NCBI GenBank assembly: GCA_023431385.1
Contig: JAEYWA010000018.1
Coordinates: forward strand, 12,724-76,723
Length of the DNA: 64,000 nt
From: Bacillota bacterium
Lineage (GTDB): Bacteria; Bacillota; Clostridia; Acetivibrionales; DSM-1351
Direction: 5' to 3'
The notes under the pieces are model-generated. The model ran no database searches. It was not told where the DNA came from and saw only the letters and a program-made list of their open reading frames with translations. Below, in pieces: positions 46,014-56,309 of this stretch. The position numbers and the translations under genes are program-made. Positions within the stretch are counted from its first letter, which is position 1, and each line of letters starts with the position of its first letter.

Positions 46014-46694
46014 CTAAATATTAATTTTTATCCTAAGCTCACGCCATCTATTCAACACACCCGCATATCTATTCCTTTTTCTTAGCACATAGGGTTTAAT
46101 TCCGATGTTAAAGATTATTGTCTGAAGAACTCTCCTGGAGAAGGGGGTTCTATTACTCATCAGCGCGTCATGGAAATGCTTGGAGCCGGCCTGTAATTTT
46201 TTTATAATTACCTCATTCTGTAATAGATTATCGTTGAATTGTACTTTTATTCTCAGATTTAGGGTATATTTTGAGCCTGAAAATAGAAATAGTCTCTTAA
46301 TTACGCTTAATGCCGTACTCCCACCTCTGTTTTCGTATGTTACAACTGCAAATGTGGTTTTGGACTTTAAAAGCTGTTCAATTACAAAATGTCCACGGTC
46401 AATCAGCAGTTTCAATTGTGCAGGTACATTACTTGCGTATACCGGAGAACCGATAATCAACCCGTCGGCGTCAGCTATTTGGTTTGAAAGCTTTTCTATA
46501 TCGTCATCCATAATACATTTTCCTGACTCAAAACACTTGCAGCAGCCTTTACAGAAATTGAGCTGAAAATCAGAAATATGGTAGTGTTTTATTTCAACGT
46601 CAGAATATTGTGATAGATTATATAAAATTTGCTCTAATACCTTTGCTGTAGCTCCGTTTTTTCTGGGACTTCCATTTACTATAACAATTTTCAT
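46014..46694 (-). CDS. Flavodoxin-like NADPH-dependent FMN reductase
   Basis: 226 residues from ATG 46694 with GGAGG upstream (the ATG at 46706 precedes it). The start MKIVIVNGSPRKNGATAKVL and IIGSPVYASNVPAQLK are the FMN-binding loops of the NADPH-dependent FMN reductase family. A Cys-rich segment CKGCCKCFESGKC is present. This group often reduces nitro, quinone or metal substrates. It is divergent from a TetR regulator gene sharing a palindromic operator, so it is probably regulated by it. Confidence 0.8.
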   Translation of the reverse strand: MKIVIVNGSPRKNGATAKVLEQILYNLSQYSDVEIKHYHISDFQLNFCKGCCKCFESGKCIMDDDIEKLSNQIADADGLIIGSPVYASNVPAQLKLLIDRGHFVIEQLLKSKTTFAVVTYENRGGSTALSVIKRLFLFSGSKYTLNLRIKVQFNDNLLQNEVIIKKLQAGSKHFHDALMSNRTPFSRRVLQTIIFNIGIKPYVLRKRNRYAGVLNRWRELRIKINI

Positions 46695-46777
46695 AAGGTC
46701 CTCCATACAAATTCATTAATTAATTATTTGAATACCCTTTAGTACAGAATTATTTACTTCAGGAAAGGTTGACTAAA

Positions 46778-46814
46778 TGTCACACTTGTGACACTTAGTA
46801 ATAAATAGTATAAT
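46778..46814 (+). promoter_or_regulatory. TetR-type operator overlapping a promoter
   Basis: Perfect palindrome TGTCACA-CT-TGTGACA at 46778-46793. The same sequence contains a promoter for the TetR gene, TTGTGA (46786-46791), 17-base spacer, TATAAT (46809-46814), so the operator covers the -35 box. A second half-site TGTGACA is at 46870-46876, just before the start codon. This fits autorepression and control of the divergent reductase. Confidence 0.75.
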
Positions 46815-46893
46815 TAAATACGTTAAGTACGTCAATGTAATAGCTGAAACTGCTACATTTAAGGTAAAAATGTGACATTGAAAGGATAGTATT

Positions 46894-47490
46894 ATGAAAG
46901 AGAAAGTAAATCCCCTAACAGTCCAATCTAAAAACTGGTTAGCTGATGCGTTGCTAAAACTGATGCAAAATAAAAATTTTAATGACATTTCTATCAAGGA
47001 AATAGCAGAAAAGGCTCAGCTGGACAGACGAACCTTTTACCGACATTTTAGCACAAAAGAAGAGCTTCTAGCTTACTATATTGATAATCTGAGTAAAGAG
47101 TATTTCTCAGTTCTATTTTCAAATCAAAACATCTCAATTTATAACATAACTAAAATGTATTTTGAATTTTGGACGAGGCATATTCATTTCCTAACTGCTA
47201 TTAATAATAATAATTTACAGGTTCTTTTACTTAATTCTTACAATCAATATATGCCTGAATTGTACAAAAAAATTAATTCTAAAAGATATTTGAATGTTGG
47301 TCAGGTTAATTATAACGCAGCAGCCGAGAGGTTTTCTATGGAGCCTATGAGTTATAAATACGGTTTAAACTTTAAAATAGGTGGTTTTTGGAACATACTT
47401 TTTGAATGGATTAAAGACGAAAATAGAACAGAACCTGATGAAATGGCCAGAATCATTTCGGACTTTATGGAGAATGGCATGTTTTTATAA
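46894..47490 (+). CDS. TetR-family transcriptional regulator
   Basis: 198 residues. The N-terminal helix-turn-helix (about residues 12-58: ALLKLMQNKNFNDISIKEIA then RRTFYRHFSTKEELLAYYI) is typical of TetR, with the ligand domain and C-terminal dimer helix behind. The C-terminus ends in a hydrophobic segment. The start ATG 46894 follows AAAGGA. Divergent from a flavin reductase gene and sharing the palindromic site, it probably responds to a small molecule such as a quinone or aromatic compound (inference). Confidence 0.85.
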   Translation: MKEKVNPLTVQSKNWLADALLKLMQNKNFNDISIKEIAEKAQLDRRTFYRHFSTKEELLAYYIDNLSKEYFSVLFSNQNISIYNITKMYFEFWTRHIHFLTAINNNNLQVLLLNSYNQYMPELYKKINSKRYLNVGQVNYNAAAERFSMEPMSYKYGLNFKIGGFWNILFEWIKDENRTEPDEMARIISDFMENGMFL

Positions 47491-47578
47491 TGTTAGCCTG
47501 TGATTCCATAGAACTATCATCAACCTGTATTTTTCGAGATGATTCGATATTAATTTTCATAATTTTACAAAATGCTGT

Positions 47579-47606
47579 TTGAAATATCTTTAATTTAGTA
47601 TATACT
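47579..47606 (+). promoter_or_regulatory. Promoter of the chemotaxis receptor gene
   Basis: TTGAAA (47579-47584), a 16-base spacer and TATACT (47601-47606), 44 bases before the start codon. Confidence 0.5.
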
Positions 47607-47649
47607 TTCTATATGCTGTAACTATAGATAAATAGAGGAGTTAAATGCT

Positions 47650-49374
47650 ATGTTCAAGAATCTGAACGTTTTTTACAAGGTTTTAATACTTGCTGTGCTG
47701 TTACTGTTACTACTGCTTGGTCAGGGGACAGTATCATATGTTTTTCAGCAGAGGGTGAATTCTGGAATAGACACCATTTATAGTAACTATCTTAAGGGTA
47801 CAGAGTATATAAATAACATAAGAGCAAATTCTCGTGCTAACGAGGCAAACCTTCTGTATATAATATTGAACATTGACGACAAAACTGCTCAAAAAGAAAA
47901 ACTTCAGATTTTAGAAGACAGGTCTCGGGCCATAGAAGCTGATTTGGCAAGCCTGAAGGAATTAGAAATAGAAAATATTGGCGTTGATGCAATATCATCG
48001 GCGTCACAGAATGTAGGAAAATTTAACGAGGTTCGGGATGAAATTATTAAACTGGCTATGGACGGTGACCAGGCAGGTGCATTGAAATTATTTAATGCAA
48101 ATGTAAAATATTTAAATGATTATCAAATGCAATATCAGCAGTTATCTAAAGATATTGGAGATTTATCTGCCTCAGTATATAACGAAAGTGAGCAAAATGA
48201 ACAAACAGCGAAAATATCATTAGTAATGACTTTTGTTATTGCTGCCGTTTTTGGTATTATAGCCACATATTTAATAGCCAGATCCATTTCAAAACCCCTT
48301 ATGTATTCTGCAGAGCATCTGAAAATTATTGGTACCGGAGACCTTACAGGAAAAATTCCGAAGGCTTTAGTAAATAAGAAGGATGAAATAGGTCAAATAA
48401 CCAATTCAATAAGCAAAATGCAGGAATCGCTAACTAAAATACTCAGTACGGTTATATTCGAGGCTGAAAAATCAAAACAGTCAATTGATGTTGCAAATAA
48501 TAAAATGTCGGAATTAAACTCCGAAGTAATAGATATAACCGATACCGCACAGCAATTGTCGGCTGTCATGCAGCAAACAGCCGCTTCAACTGAGGAAATG
48601 ACATCAGTTGCATATGAAATTGAGTCAGCCGTGGAAAACGTTGCCTCAAAGGCGGAGGAAGAGGTGCGAATAGCAACAGATATTAATCTGAGAGCTCAAT
48701 CAATTAAAGAAAAAGCTACTGACTCTCTAAACGAGACCAGACAATTGTTTGAAAATTCACAGGACAAACTGAACCGGTCATTACATGATGTTAATAAAGT
48801 AGATCAGATGATAGAAATGTATGGGACAATTTTAGGTATAAGTGACCAAACTAATTTGCTTGCCTTAAACGCCGCAATTGAAGCAGCTAGAGCAGGTGAA
48901 CACGGTAAAGGTTTTTCTGTTGTTGCTGAGGAGATAAGAAAGCTTGCTGACGAATCAAAGAGCATAGTATCAAGGCTTCAGAGCGTTACAAACCAGATTA
49001 CTGTTTCGGTAAGAGATTTGGCAGAAAGCTCCAGTAGCATTCTCAGTTTTGTTAATGAAAAAGTATTCGCTGATTATGCTTTACTTATTGAAACAAGCGA
49101 GCAATACAGTCAGGATGCAATGTACTATTATGATAACTCAACAGACTTAAGTACCACCTGTGAGAAGCTACTCACTTCAATACATAACATGGTAACCGCT
49201 ATCAGTGAAATAGCAAAGGCATCAAATGTTGGTTCTGAAGATATAGGCATAATTGCAAATAAGGCTCAGGTCATTGTCGAAAGGTCTTCAGAGGCTAAAG
49301 ATCTGACAGACAACATTAAGCAGGGTACTGATAGAATGCTGGAGCAGGCGCTGGTATTTACAATAGAAAAATAG
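47650..49374 (+). CDS. Methyl-accepting chemotaxis protein
   Basis: 574 residues. A first membrane helix ([20 protein letters not shown]), a four-helix-bundle periplasm-facing sensor (about 35-190), a second helix ([20 protein letters not shown]), a HAMP domain ([20 protein letters not shown]), and the signalling coiled coil with the conserved tip [20 protein letters not shown]. It should signal to CheA/CheW. The ligand is unknown. The distal signalling helix ([19 protein letters not shown]) is of the variant usual in clostridial receptors. Confidence 0.92.
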   Translation: MFKNLNVFYKVLILAVLLLLLLLGQGTVSYVFQQRVNSGIDTIYSNYLKGTEYINNIRANSRANEANLLYIILNIDDKTAQKEKLQILEDRSRAIEADLASLKELEIENIGVDAISSASQNVGKFNEVRDEIIKLAMDGDQAGALKLFNANVKYLNDYQMQYQQLSKDIGDLSASVYNESEQNEQTAKISLVMTFVIAAVFGIIATYLIARSISKPLMYSAEHLKIIGTGDLTGKIPKALVNKKDEIGQITNSISKMQESLTKILSTVIFEAEKSKQSIDVANNKMSELNSEVIDITDTAQQLSAVMQQTAASTEEMTSVAYEIESAVENVASKAEEEVRIATDINLRAQSIKEKATDSLNETRQLFENSQDKLNRSLHDVNKVDQMIEMYGTILGISDQTNLLALNAAIEAARAGEHGKGFSVVAEEIRKLADESKSIVSRLQSVTNQITVSVRDLAESSSSILSFVNEKVFADYALLIETSEQYSQDAMYYYDNSTDLSTTCEKLLTSIHNMVTAISEIAKASNVGSEDIGIIANKAQVIVERSSEAKDLTDNIKQGTDRMLEQALVFTIEK

Positions 49375-49436
49375 TTAGAGATTAATAATAAAGATTTATA
49401 TAACATAAAGTAAAAGGCAAGCAGGGAAAATAAACT

Positions 49437-49649
49437 TTGCTTGAATTTTTTATTTTAACCACAATTACACACGGTTTGTTATATATGGATTTATTGACCG
49501 TTAAGGCTGAAAGTATGGTAAGTGAAATTGAAGCAATAGCACAGAAGGTGACTAAAAAAGCTCTTGCGGGTTTTAGTAATATGGAAGAACAGCAAATGTT
49601 CAGGTCATTAAATATAATTATTGCGAACTTATCTGAGGAGGTACAATAA
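49437..49649 (+). pseudogene. Remnant of a MarR-family regulator
   Basis: The 70-residue frame ends with VTKKALAGFSNMEEQQMFRS and NIIIANLSEEVQ, which resembles the C-terminal dimerisation helices of MarR regulators (KALAGFSEEEQ-like motif). The N-terminal winged-helix domain is missing; the upstream sequence is A/T-rich and does not code. It therefore looks like a decayed gene. The stretch from 49650 to 49935 after it holds no credible gene. Confidence 0.5.
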
Positions 49650-49935
49650 AATGACATGGAGTCAGGAATTTTTAAGGGCGTTATAATTGGCATTGGGATG
49701 TTTTGAAATAGTAGTTGAAATGATGTTGAAACATTTATTTTATTCAGGTAATTAATTTTTCCAAATTTTCAATAAAGTCTGGTCGAATAGTTTTTTTTGT
49801 TAAGGTAAAAATAATAAAATAAATCAGTTTGGGACAACTAATTATTAAATCAGTTGAACCTTGGATTTCATCAAATGCACTTTATTTCGCTGTACAGTTT
49901 AACTATTACATCAAAAATGTGAAAGGATGGATCTG
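49650..49935 (+). other. 286-base A/T-rich intergenic region
   Basis: Only an 11-codon frame from ATG 49651 and a short frame (about 49656-49705) reading ESGIFKGVIIGIGMF are seen, perhaps the tail of another lost gene. No clear promoter or terminator was identified apart from the ribosome site of the next gene. Confidence 0.4.
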
Positions 49936-52407
49936 ATGAAAGCTGTGATTATGGCAGGCGGTGAAGGGTCACGCTTAAGACCGTTAACCTGTAATCGTCC
50001 TAAGCCTATGGTACCAATTGCTAACAGGCCAGTTATGGAACATATAATTGAAGTATTAAAAAAGTATGGTATTAGAGATATTGCAGTTACCCTTCAGTAT
50101 ATGCCCGAAATTATTAAAGACTATTTTGGTGATGGAAGTGAGTTTGGAGTAAACTTGAATTATTTTACCGAAGATATTCCTTTGGGTACAGCCGGTAGTG
50201 TAAAAAATGCAGAAAAATTTCTGGACGAAACTTTTATAGTAATAAGTGGTGATGCACTGACAGATATAAATCTTGATAAGGCACTTGCTTTTCACTGGAA
50301 CAGGGAGGCAATTGCAACACTTGTGCTCAAAAGAGTGGAAAGCCCTGTAGAATATGGTGTAGTTGTCACCGACAAAGCGGGGAAGATAACACGTTTTTTG
50401 GAAAAACCAAGCTGGGGTGAGGTATTCAGTGATACTGTCAATACCGGGATTTATGTCCTGAATCCGGAGATATTAAATTATATAAAGCCTAATCAAATGT
50501 TTGATTTCAGCAAGGATGTTTTTCCGGAACTATTGAAAGAAAACCGCCCCATGTTCGGGTTTGTTACAGAGGATTATTGGTGTGACATTGGAGATCTGGA
50601 AGCATACGTTAGTGTACACAACGATATTTTGGATAAAAAAGTAGACATAAGAATAGATGCAAAAGAAATCCGCCAGGGAGTCTGGGCTGGTGATGGTGCA
50701 GTAATTTCAAAGGAGGCAAGCATAAAACCTCCTGTTTTTATCGGTAAAAACACTATTATAAGAGAAGGCTGCAGTGTTGAAAGCTACACCGTAATCGGAG
50801 ATAACAATCACCTGTTCGAGGGCAGTTCAGTAAAGAGGAGCATATCCTGGAAGGGCTGCGTGGTAAAGGGATATGCTCAAATAAGAGGCAGTGTTCTCTG
50901 TAACAAGGTTCAGATTAATTCAAGAGCATCTGTTTTCGAAGGTTCTGTTGTTGGCGATAATTGTATTCTGGGTAAACATGCCACTGTTAAGCCAGGTGTG
51001 AAAATTTGGCCTAATAAAAAAATAGATTATGATACTGACGTATACACAAATTTGGTCTGGGGATCAAAATTCACTAAGAACCTTTTTGGAAACAGGGGAA
51101 TTTTAGGTGAAATAAATGTAGATATTACTCCTGAATTTGTTTCCAGGCTTGGAGCCACCTATGGCTCAATCTGTAAGAAGGATGCAAAAGTCGGTGTAAG
51201 CTGTGATGATATCGATGCCTTACAAATGTTAAAGAATTCTTTGATATCAGGTTTACTCTCTACCGGTGTTGAAGTATATGATATTGGGACAACTCTGCTC
51301 CCGATAACAAGGTCTGCTATAAGATTTTACGGCCTTAACGGAGGTATCCATATCACAGCGTCAGATCAGGAACAGGATATGCTTGTAATTGATATACTGG
51401 ATAATTTCGGAAGCAATATCGAAAGGGGAGAAGAACGTAAAATAGAAAACTCCTTTATACGGGAAGATTTCTTTAGGTGCATGCCGAGTGAAGTTAAACC
51501 TATTGTGATTATTCCTGAGCACAGTGTTTTTTACAGTCAGAGTATTTTGAACAGCGTTCAATCAGAGACTCATAACTACAACCTGGCAATTATTGTTAAG
51601 TCGAAGCTTGTTAAGAAGGTTTTAGATAGAATTCTGAGCGAGCTGGAGTGTGATTACAGCTTTATTGATCCAAAGCTGTATGGCCATTATAGAAGAAATG
51701 AAAACATGTTTTCTGAGATAAAATTGCTTACTTCTGCTGTAAAACAGGATAAATTCGATTTTGGAGTTTATTTTGAAAACTCCAGTGAGAAAATGATGCT
51801 TGTTGATGCTAAAGGCAGGGTCATTTCGGATGATTTGTTTATGGCACTTATAAGCCTTATACATTTAAAGTCCACCAGAGGAAATACCGTTGTCGTACCT
51901 TTAAATACAAGCAGTGTTATTGAAAGAATTGCTCGAGAACATGAGGGAAATGTAATAAGGACAAAAACTTCTACTCAGGAAATCATGAAAAAAATGTTAT
52001 GTGCCAGTGATGAAATGAGTATAGATTTTTTCTCTATGAACTTTGATGCAGTTGCAGGTTTAGTAAAAATTATTGACTATATGGCTCAACATAGGGTAAA
52101 GCTTGACCAATTGGTAGACATGATACCAGATTTTCATATTCTAAAAAAAGAAGTGAAATGTCCATGGTCAGCAAAGGGAAAGGTTATAAGGGCCATCATT
52201 GAAGAAAATGACCAGGACAAGATAGAAACCACAGAAGGTGTTAAGATATTTGGTGACAAGGGTTGGGTATTGGTGCTTCCTGATGCAGAAAAACCTGTTT
52301 GCAGGGTCATAGGTGAAGGCGTATCTGAAGAATATACCAACGAACTCATAGATATATATGTGAATAAAGTTAAGTCAATAAGCCAGGATAATGTTAGCAG
52401 TAGCTGA
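49936..52407 (+). CDS. Nucleotidyltransferase fused to phosphomannomutase-like domain
   Basis: 823 residues from ATG 49936, whose ribosome site AGGA lies 9 bases upstream (ATG 49927 is too close). Residues 1-235 are a sugar-phosphate nucleotidyltransferase ([41 protein letters not shown]), probably making GDP-mannose or a similar NDP-sugar. About 245-370 are left-handed beta-helix repeats. From about 380 a phosphomannomutase-like domain follows, but its active-site loop, normally TASHNP, reads TASDQEQDM, so catalysis by the second half is doubtful. Similar fusions are widespread in Firmicutes and cyanobacteria. Confidence 0.85.
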   Translation: MKAVIMAGGEGSRLRPLTCNRPKPMVPIANRPVMEHIIEVLKKYGIRDIAVTLQYMPEIIKDYFGDGSEFGVNLNYFTEDIPLGTAGSVKNAEKFLDETFIVISGDALTDINLDKALAFHWNREAIATLVLKRVESPVEYGVVVTDKAGKITRFLEKPSWGEVFSDTVNTGIYVLNPEILNYIKPNQMFDFSKDVFPELLKENRPMFGFVTEDYWCDIGDLEAYVSVHNDILDKKVDIRIDAKEIRQGVWAGDGAVISKEASIKPPVFIGKNTIIREGCSVESYTVIGDNNHLFEGSSVKRSISWKGCVVKGYAQIRGSVLCNKVQINSRASVFEGSVVGDNCILGKHATVKPGVKIWPNKKIDYDTDVYTNLVWGSKFTKNLFGNRGILGEINVDITPEFVSRLGATYGSICKKDAKVGVSCDDIDALQMLKNSLISGLLSTGVEVYDIGTTLLPITRSAIRFYGLNGGIHITASDQEQDMLVIDILDNFGSNIERGEERKIENSFIREDFFRCMPSEVKPIVIIPEHSVFYSQSILNSVQSETHNYNLAIIVKSKLVKKVLDRILSELECDYSFIDPKLYGHYRRNENMFSEIKLLTSAVKQDKFDFGVYFENSSEKMMLVDAKGRVISDDLFMALISLIHLKSTRGNTVVVPLNTSSVIERIAREHEGNVIRTKTSTQEIMKKMLCASDEMSIDFFSMNFDAVAGLVKIIDYMAQHRVKLDQLVDMIPDFHILKKEVKCPWSAKGKVIRAIIEENDQDKIETTEGVKIFGDKGWVLVLPDAEKPVCRVIGEGVSEEYTNELIDIYVNKVKSISQDNVSSS

Positions 52408-52433
52408 TATTTGATTTTAATAAAGGATGCTTA

Positions 52434-52481
52434 AAAACAGTTAGAGGAATTCTATGACAAGAGAATTCCTCTAACTGTTTT
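52434..52481. terminator. Perfect 20-bp hairpin terminator
   Basis: Arms at 52434-52453 and 52462-52481 pair fully around an 8-base loop. It starts with A4 and ends with T4, so it can act in both directions. Confidence 0.9.
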
Positions 52482-52641
52482 GTGTCCGACACATTTTTAT
52501 GAGCTGTTCAGGAGTACACTAGTACGAGTGTTACATAAATCTTTAGGTATGCGACACCCCCTTGTTTATTTGAACTTTCGTGAATGCAAGGTTATAATTA
52601 ATATAAAGCAAGGCGACTCATTATTCATCACGGGGGTTCGT

Positions 52642-53763
52642 ATGACTGTTAAAAAATTTATTACACTATTATTGTGCTTGGTTATTGTATGTTTATGCTG
52701 GAGTTCCTCGGTCAGTTCTATAGGTGCGGTAGCATTGAATAAAGCATTGTATGTTGCATTGGGAGACTCTATTACATCAGGTTATGGACTTGCAAGTTTT
52801 ACCAATAATGATGTAAACAATAGAAACAGCCTCGATAATTACGTAACAAGACTTGGTAAGGCGCAGGGCATTAAGACAATAAACCTTGGAGTTGAAGGGA
52901 TTGACAGCACAGTTTTCCTAAAGGCAATAAGCAATCCTGTTACAAAGGAACAAAAGGCAGAGGTAGCACAAATAAAAAAAGCAGGCCTTATATCACTTTC
53001 TATAGGTGGCAATAACATTTTTATACCTTTATTAAACTCGGTAAATGATAGGGTCGGAAATGGAAAGAGTATATTTAATGCAGATGCTTCAGATATTCAG
53101 AAGGCTGTTATCAGCCTGCTTTTTAACCAAGACGCATTAGATAAACTTAAAGCCAACATATCTCAAGGGGCAGAGGTTTTTTCAGGGAATGAAAGATTAC
53201 ATAAAACCGGAGATTTCACAAAAATAATCAATACATTAAAAACTTTAAACCCAAAGGCAAATATAATTGTACAGACAATTTATAACCCTTTTGATTTTAT
53301 TTTACCCGATACCATAAATAAGGCTATTTTATCTATGAACGCAGAAATAATTAAGGCTTCGGACAATGGTAAGAATTATAGGGTAGCTGATGTTTACTCT
53401 GCCTATGCAAAAGCTGGAAAAGATATTCGTCTGATAAATGCTCAAAGCGGAAAATCTTTTGATCCTCATCCTACAAAGAAGGGGCACGAAGTTATTTATA
53501 CACTTATGTTTTATGAATTGAATGGAAAAGTCCCTTATAAAGTCAACTCAAATGTAGTAAAGGGAAAGTCTGCATACTCGGTTGCCGACGGTGAATTCAG
53601 CGTGACTATAACACCTGACAAGGGCTACAAGCTGCCGAAAACTATAGTCCTGACAATAGGTAAAAGTGTAAAACACACACTAGAATTAAAAAATGGTGCG
53701 GCAGCTGTTCCCATAGCAGGTGTTAACGGGGATATAACTATAACTGCTGTGTGCTCCAGGTAG
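52642..53763 (+). CDS. Secreted GDSL-family hydrolase
   Basis: 373 residues from ATG 52642, with GGGGG 6 bases upstream; upstream in-frame codons reach back into the terminator. A signal peptide (KKFITLLLCLVIVCLCWSSS) is followed by an SGNH esterase domain: GDSITSGYGL (nucleophile Ser), the oxyanion Asn motif SIGGNN, and DPHPTKKGH with the Asp and His of the triad. The C-terminal 75 residues (KGYKLPKTIVLTIGKS) look like a small beta-sandwich module. Likely cell-wall or extracellular carbohydrate ester substrate (inference). Confidence 0.85.
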   Translation: MTVKKFITLLLCLVIVCLCWSSSVSSIGAVALNKALYVALGDSITSGYGLASFTNNDVNNRNSLDNYVTRLGKAQGIKTINLGVEGIDSTVFLKAISNPVTKEQKAEVAQIKKAGLISLSIGGNNIFIPLLNSVNDRVGNGKSIFNADASDIQKAVISLLFNQDALDKLKANISQGAEVFSGNERLHKTGDFTKIINTLKTLNPKANIIVQTIYNPFDFILPDTINKAILSMNAEIIKASDNGKNYRVADVYSAYAKAGKDIRLINAQSGKSFDPHPTKKGHEVIYTLMFYELNGKVPYKVNSNVVKGKSAYSVADGEFSVTITPDKGYKLPKTIVLTIGKSVKHTLELKNGAAAVPIAGVNGDITITAVCSR

Positions 53764-53917
53764 GGAGTTTATAAGCTGATGAAATTTCTGGAGCCAACGA
53801 AGGTTTTCTCGTTGAAGGGGGCAGTAGTGCCCCCTAGCGGACAAGATAATTTGTGAGCAATGACAGAGTAATTTGAATGGCAATTAAACAGCTTTAGAAA
53901 AGCAAATTTCTTGTTTA

Positions 53918-54250
53918 TTACATTTCCCCGACAGGGTCATAGGTTCTTTCTGTGATAGGTTCAAAATAAAAATCTATGTACATTGGAGTTTTTCCGTTTA
54001 GGTCGGAAGCCTTGACTGGTGAGGTATAAAATGCAATTCTGTACTCGAATTCAGGTTCTTTTACACCATCGCAAGCATTTTTATCATAGGGCAGATCTTC
54101 AACCTTGTAAATACCTTTAGTTTCCATCTGCTTAATAAACCAGTTCATTTCATCATTATCATTTACATCCATGCAGGGGATATTACCTTTTCTCATTTCA
54201 TCTATTATTAGTGACATTTCACCTGTTTGAAATCTGACTTCATAAAACAT
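53918..54250 (-). CDS. Unknown 110-residue protein
   Basis: An acidic soluble protein with no signal or membrane segment. Many charged residues and a repeated aromatic pattern (VRFQTGEMSLIIDEM, YIDFYFEPITERTYD). The ATG at 54250 follows AAGGAGGA on the minus strand. I do not recognise a family. Confidence 0.55.
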   Translation of the reverse strand: MFYEVRFQTGEMSLIIDEMRKGNIPCMDVNDNDEMNWFIKQMETKGIYKVEDLPYDKNACDGVKEPEFEYRIAFYTSPVKASDLNGKTPMYIDFYFEPITERTYDPVGEM

Positions 54251-54426
54251 TGAATAATTCCTCCTTGGGTTGTTATTTACAATATATTTTGTTTATTTGT
54301 TGTTCTGAAAAATTATATTATAACTATACCACATAATAAACCAGGTAATCAAAAAACTTAGACTTGGGTTAAATATTGGCTGCAAATTAGATTAAATATT
54401 GGTTAAACATAAAACGGAGGCACATA

Positions 54427-54966
54427 ATGAGAGTATTCTTTGCTATAGAATTTAATAACGAAATTAAAGATTATTTATTCTCCCTTCAACAGGATTTAAG
54501 AAAGTATTGTATTGGAGGTAACTATTCACACCGTGAGAATTTTCATCTGACTTTAAGGTTTATTGGTGAGCAGAACTTCCAACAGGTTGAAAATCTAAAA
54601 AAGGTTCTGAAGGAAGTAGCTACTGACACTTCTCCATTTGAACTCAGGCTAGCTAATACCGGGTCGTTTAATAAGGGTAGTAAAAAAATTATATGGGCAG
54701 GACTTGGTAGGAGCATTGAATTACAAAACTTATATCAAAGGCTTGAGATTTCTCTTGAAAAGACCGGATATCAAAAGGAGGGTAGAGCCTATAGTCCGCA
54801 TATCACTCTTGCCAGGGAGGTTAGAATTGGAGAAGCTGCCGTGGATATTTCAAAAACTTCTATAAGCAGCCCTCCCATAATAGTAAGAGCTATATCACTT
54901 ATGGAGAGTGCAAGAATAAATAATAAACTGACTTATGCAGCGCTGGACCGTGCCGAGCTGTTTTAG
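54427..54966 (+). CDS. thpR: RNA 2',3'-cyclic phosphodiesterase
   Basis: 179 residues of the 2H phosphodiesterase family (formerly LigT). The two HxT motifs HLTLRF (about residue 40) and HITLAR (about 125) hold the catalytic His pair. The start MRVFFAIEF is typical. The enzyme opens 2',3'-cyclic phosphates on RNA ends. GGAGG directly before the ATG. Apparently transcribed alone, ahead of the protease pair. Confidence 0.9.
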   Translation: MRVFFAIEFNNEIKDYLFSLQQDLRKYCIGGNYSHRENFHLTLRFIGEQNFQQVENLKKVLKEVATDTSPFELRLANTGSFNKGSKKIIWAGLGRSIELQNLYQRLEISLEKTGYQKEGRAYSPHITLAREVRIGEAAVDISKTSISSPPIIVRAISLMESARINNKLTYAALDRAELF

Positions 54967-55141
54967 AATTGATTTAAGGTTAATTTATTATTGCAGCAGT
55001 TTGAAATACCAAATATTTTTGAAGGACCAAAAATATTTCCAGACAAGTAAATTCAATTGAACTGACCCATCCAAAATGGTAAAATGGAATTCTGGAAAGC
55101 AGAAAGCTTTGATTTAAATAAAGCCCGACTTTGGAGGAAGG

Positions 55142-56281
55142 TTGAAGGAAATGAAAAATATAATTAGAGGTGTTTGTCTTGCAGTTGCAATTGCTTTAAT
55201 GACGTCAGGTACATATGCTGCAAATGATAAAAACCTGAAGATTGACGGAAAACAGATAAATGGTGCAGTAAAGGTAATTAACGGCAAAGAGTATGTTCTT
55301 GTTGATAGTCTCAGGGGTAATCTTGAAGGAGTTACAGTTACAAGAACTGATACGGCTATAGAAATAAGCAATACTGACAGAATAACGGGTATAGTTGACA
55401 AAGTCAGTCCTTCTGTTGTGGGAATAATTGGAAAACTTAAAGAGAGCAGTTATGATTACAGTGAATATACAGACAATCTTATATTCGGCACTGGGGTTAT
55501 TTACAGAAGTGACGGATACATAATAACAAATGCACATGTCGTAAAGGAAATGGATTCCATTGTTGTTGTTCTATCCAACAGTAAAGCCTATAAAGCTCGA
55601 TTAAAAGCTATTGACGACAATCTGGACCTAGCGGTAATTAAAATCGATAAGGGAGGGCTTACTCCGGCAGTTTTTGGAGATATGTCAAGCGTTAAGGTAG
55701 GGCAGGAGGTAGTTGCCATTGGTACGCCTTTATCCTTTAATTTAAGAAACTCCGCAACAAAAGGTATAATCAGTGGTATGAACCGATCAACCGACGGTGA
55801 AAACAAATTTATTCAATCAGATGCGGCTATAAACGGTGGTAACAGCGGAGGACCTCTGGTTAATATGAAAGGGCAGGTAATTGGAATTAATTCGGTTAAG
55901 CTAATAGGTTTTGGTGTTGAAGGCTTGAATTTTTCCATCCCGGTTGATACTGTCAAGTATGCAATAAGTCATTTTGAAAAATTCGGAAAAATCAAGAGGC
56001 CTTATATGGGAATAGTCTTCTCTGAGAGCATAACCTCCCAGTATGGTTTGCCCAGTGCCGTTGAAGGTTTGACTATACGTGATATAATATCAAATTCTCC
56101 AGCTGAACAATACGACATACAGATTGATGACAAGCTGCTTTCTGTAAATGATATAAAGGTTAATTCAATAATTGATTACAATGAGGAAATAAAAAAATAT
56201 TTGCCTGGTGACAGGGCAAAGTTTAAACTGGTTCGGGACGGCAAACAACTGAATGTTAATGTTGTTTTCGGTGAAAAGTAA
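55142..56281 (+). CDS. Secreted HtrA-like serine protease
   Basis: 379 residues. The start is TTG 55142 with GGAGG 4 bases upstream; ATG 55151 is an alternative. A signal peptide (IIRGVCLAVAIALMTSGTYAA) leads to a copper-amine-oxidase-like segment (residues 30-75), then a trypsin-like domain with TNAHVV (His), DDNLDLAVIKID (Asp) and GGNSGGPLV (Ser), and a C-terminal PDZ domain (about 290-378). The N-terminal fusion is unusual for HtrA. Envelope protein quality control is likely. The next gene, also secreted with a related N-terminal domain, follows after 28 bases. Confidence 0.85.
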   Translation: MKEMKNIIRGVCLAVAIALMTSGTYAANDKNLKIDGKQINGAVKVINGKEYVLVDSLRGNLEGVTVTRTDTAIEISNTDRITGIVDKVSPSVVGIIGKLKESSYDYSEYTDNLIFGTGVIYRSDGYIITNAHVVKEMDSIVVVLSNSKAYKARLKAIDDNLDLAVIKIDKGGLTPAVFGDMSSVKVGQEVVAIGTPLSFNLRNSATKGIISGMNRSTDGENKFIQSDAAINGGNSGGPLVNMKGQVIGINSVKLIGFGVEGLNFSIPVDTVKYAISHFEKFGKIKRPYMGIVFSESITSQYGLPSAVEGLTIRDIISNSPAEQYDIQIDDKLLSVNDIKVNSIIDYNEEIKKYLPGDRAKFKLVRDGKQLNVNVVFGEK

Positions 56282-56309
56282 TTATATTGTAAAATAAGGA
56301 TGTGCTTAT

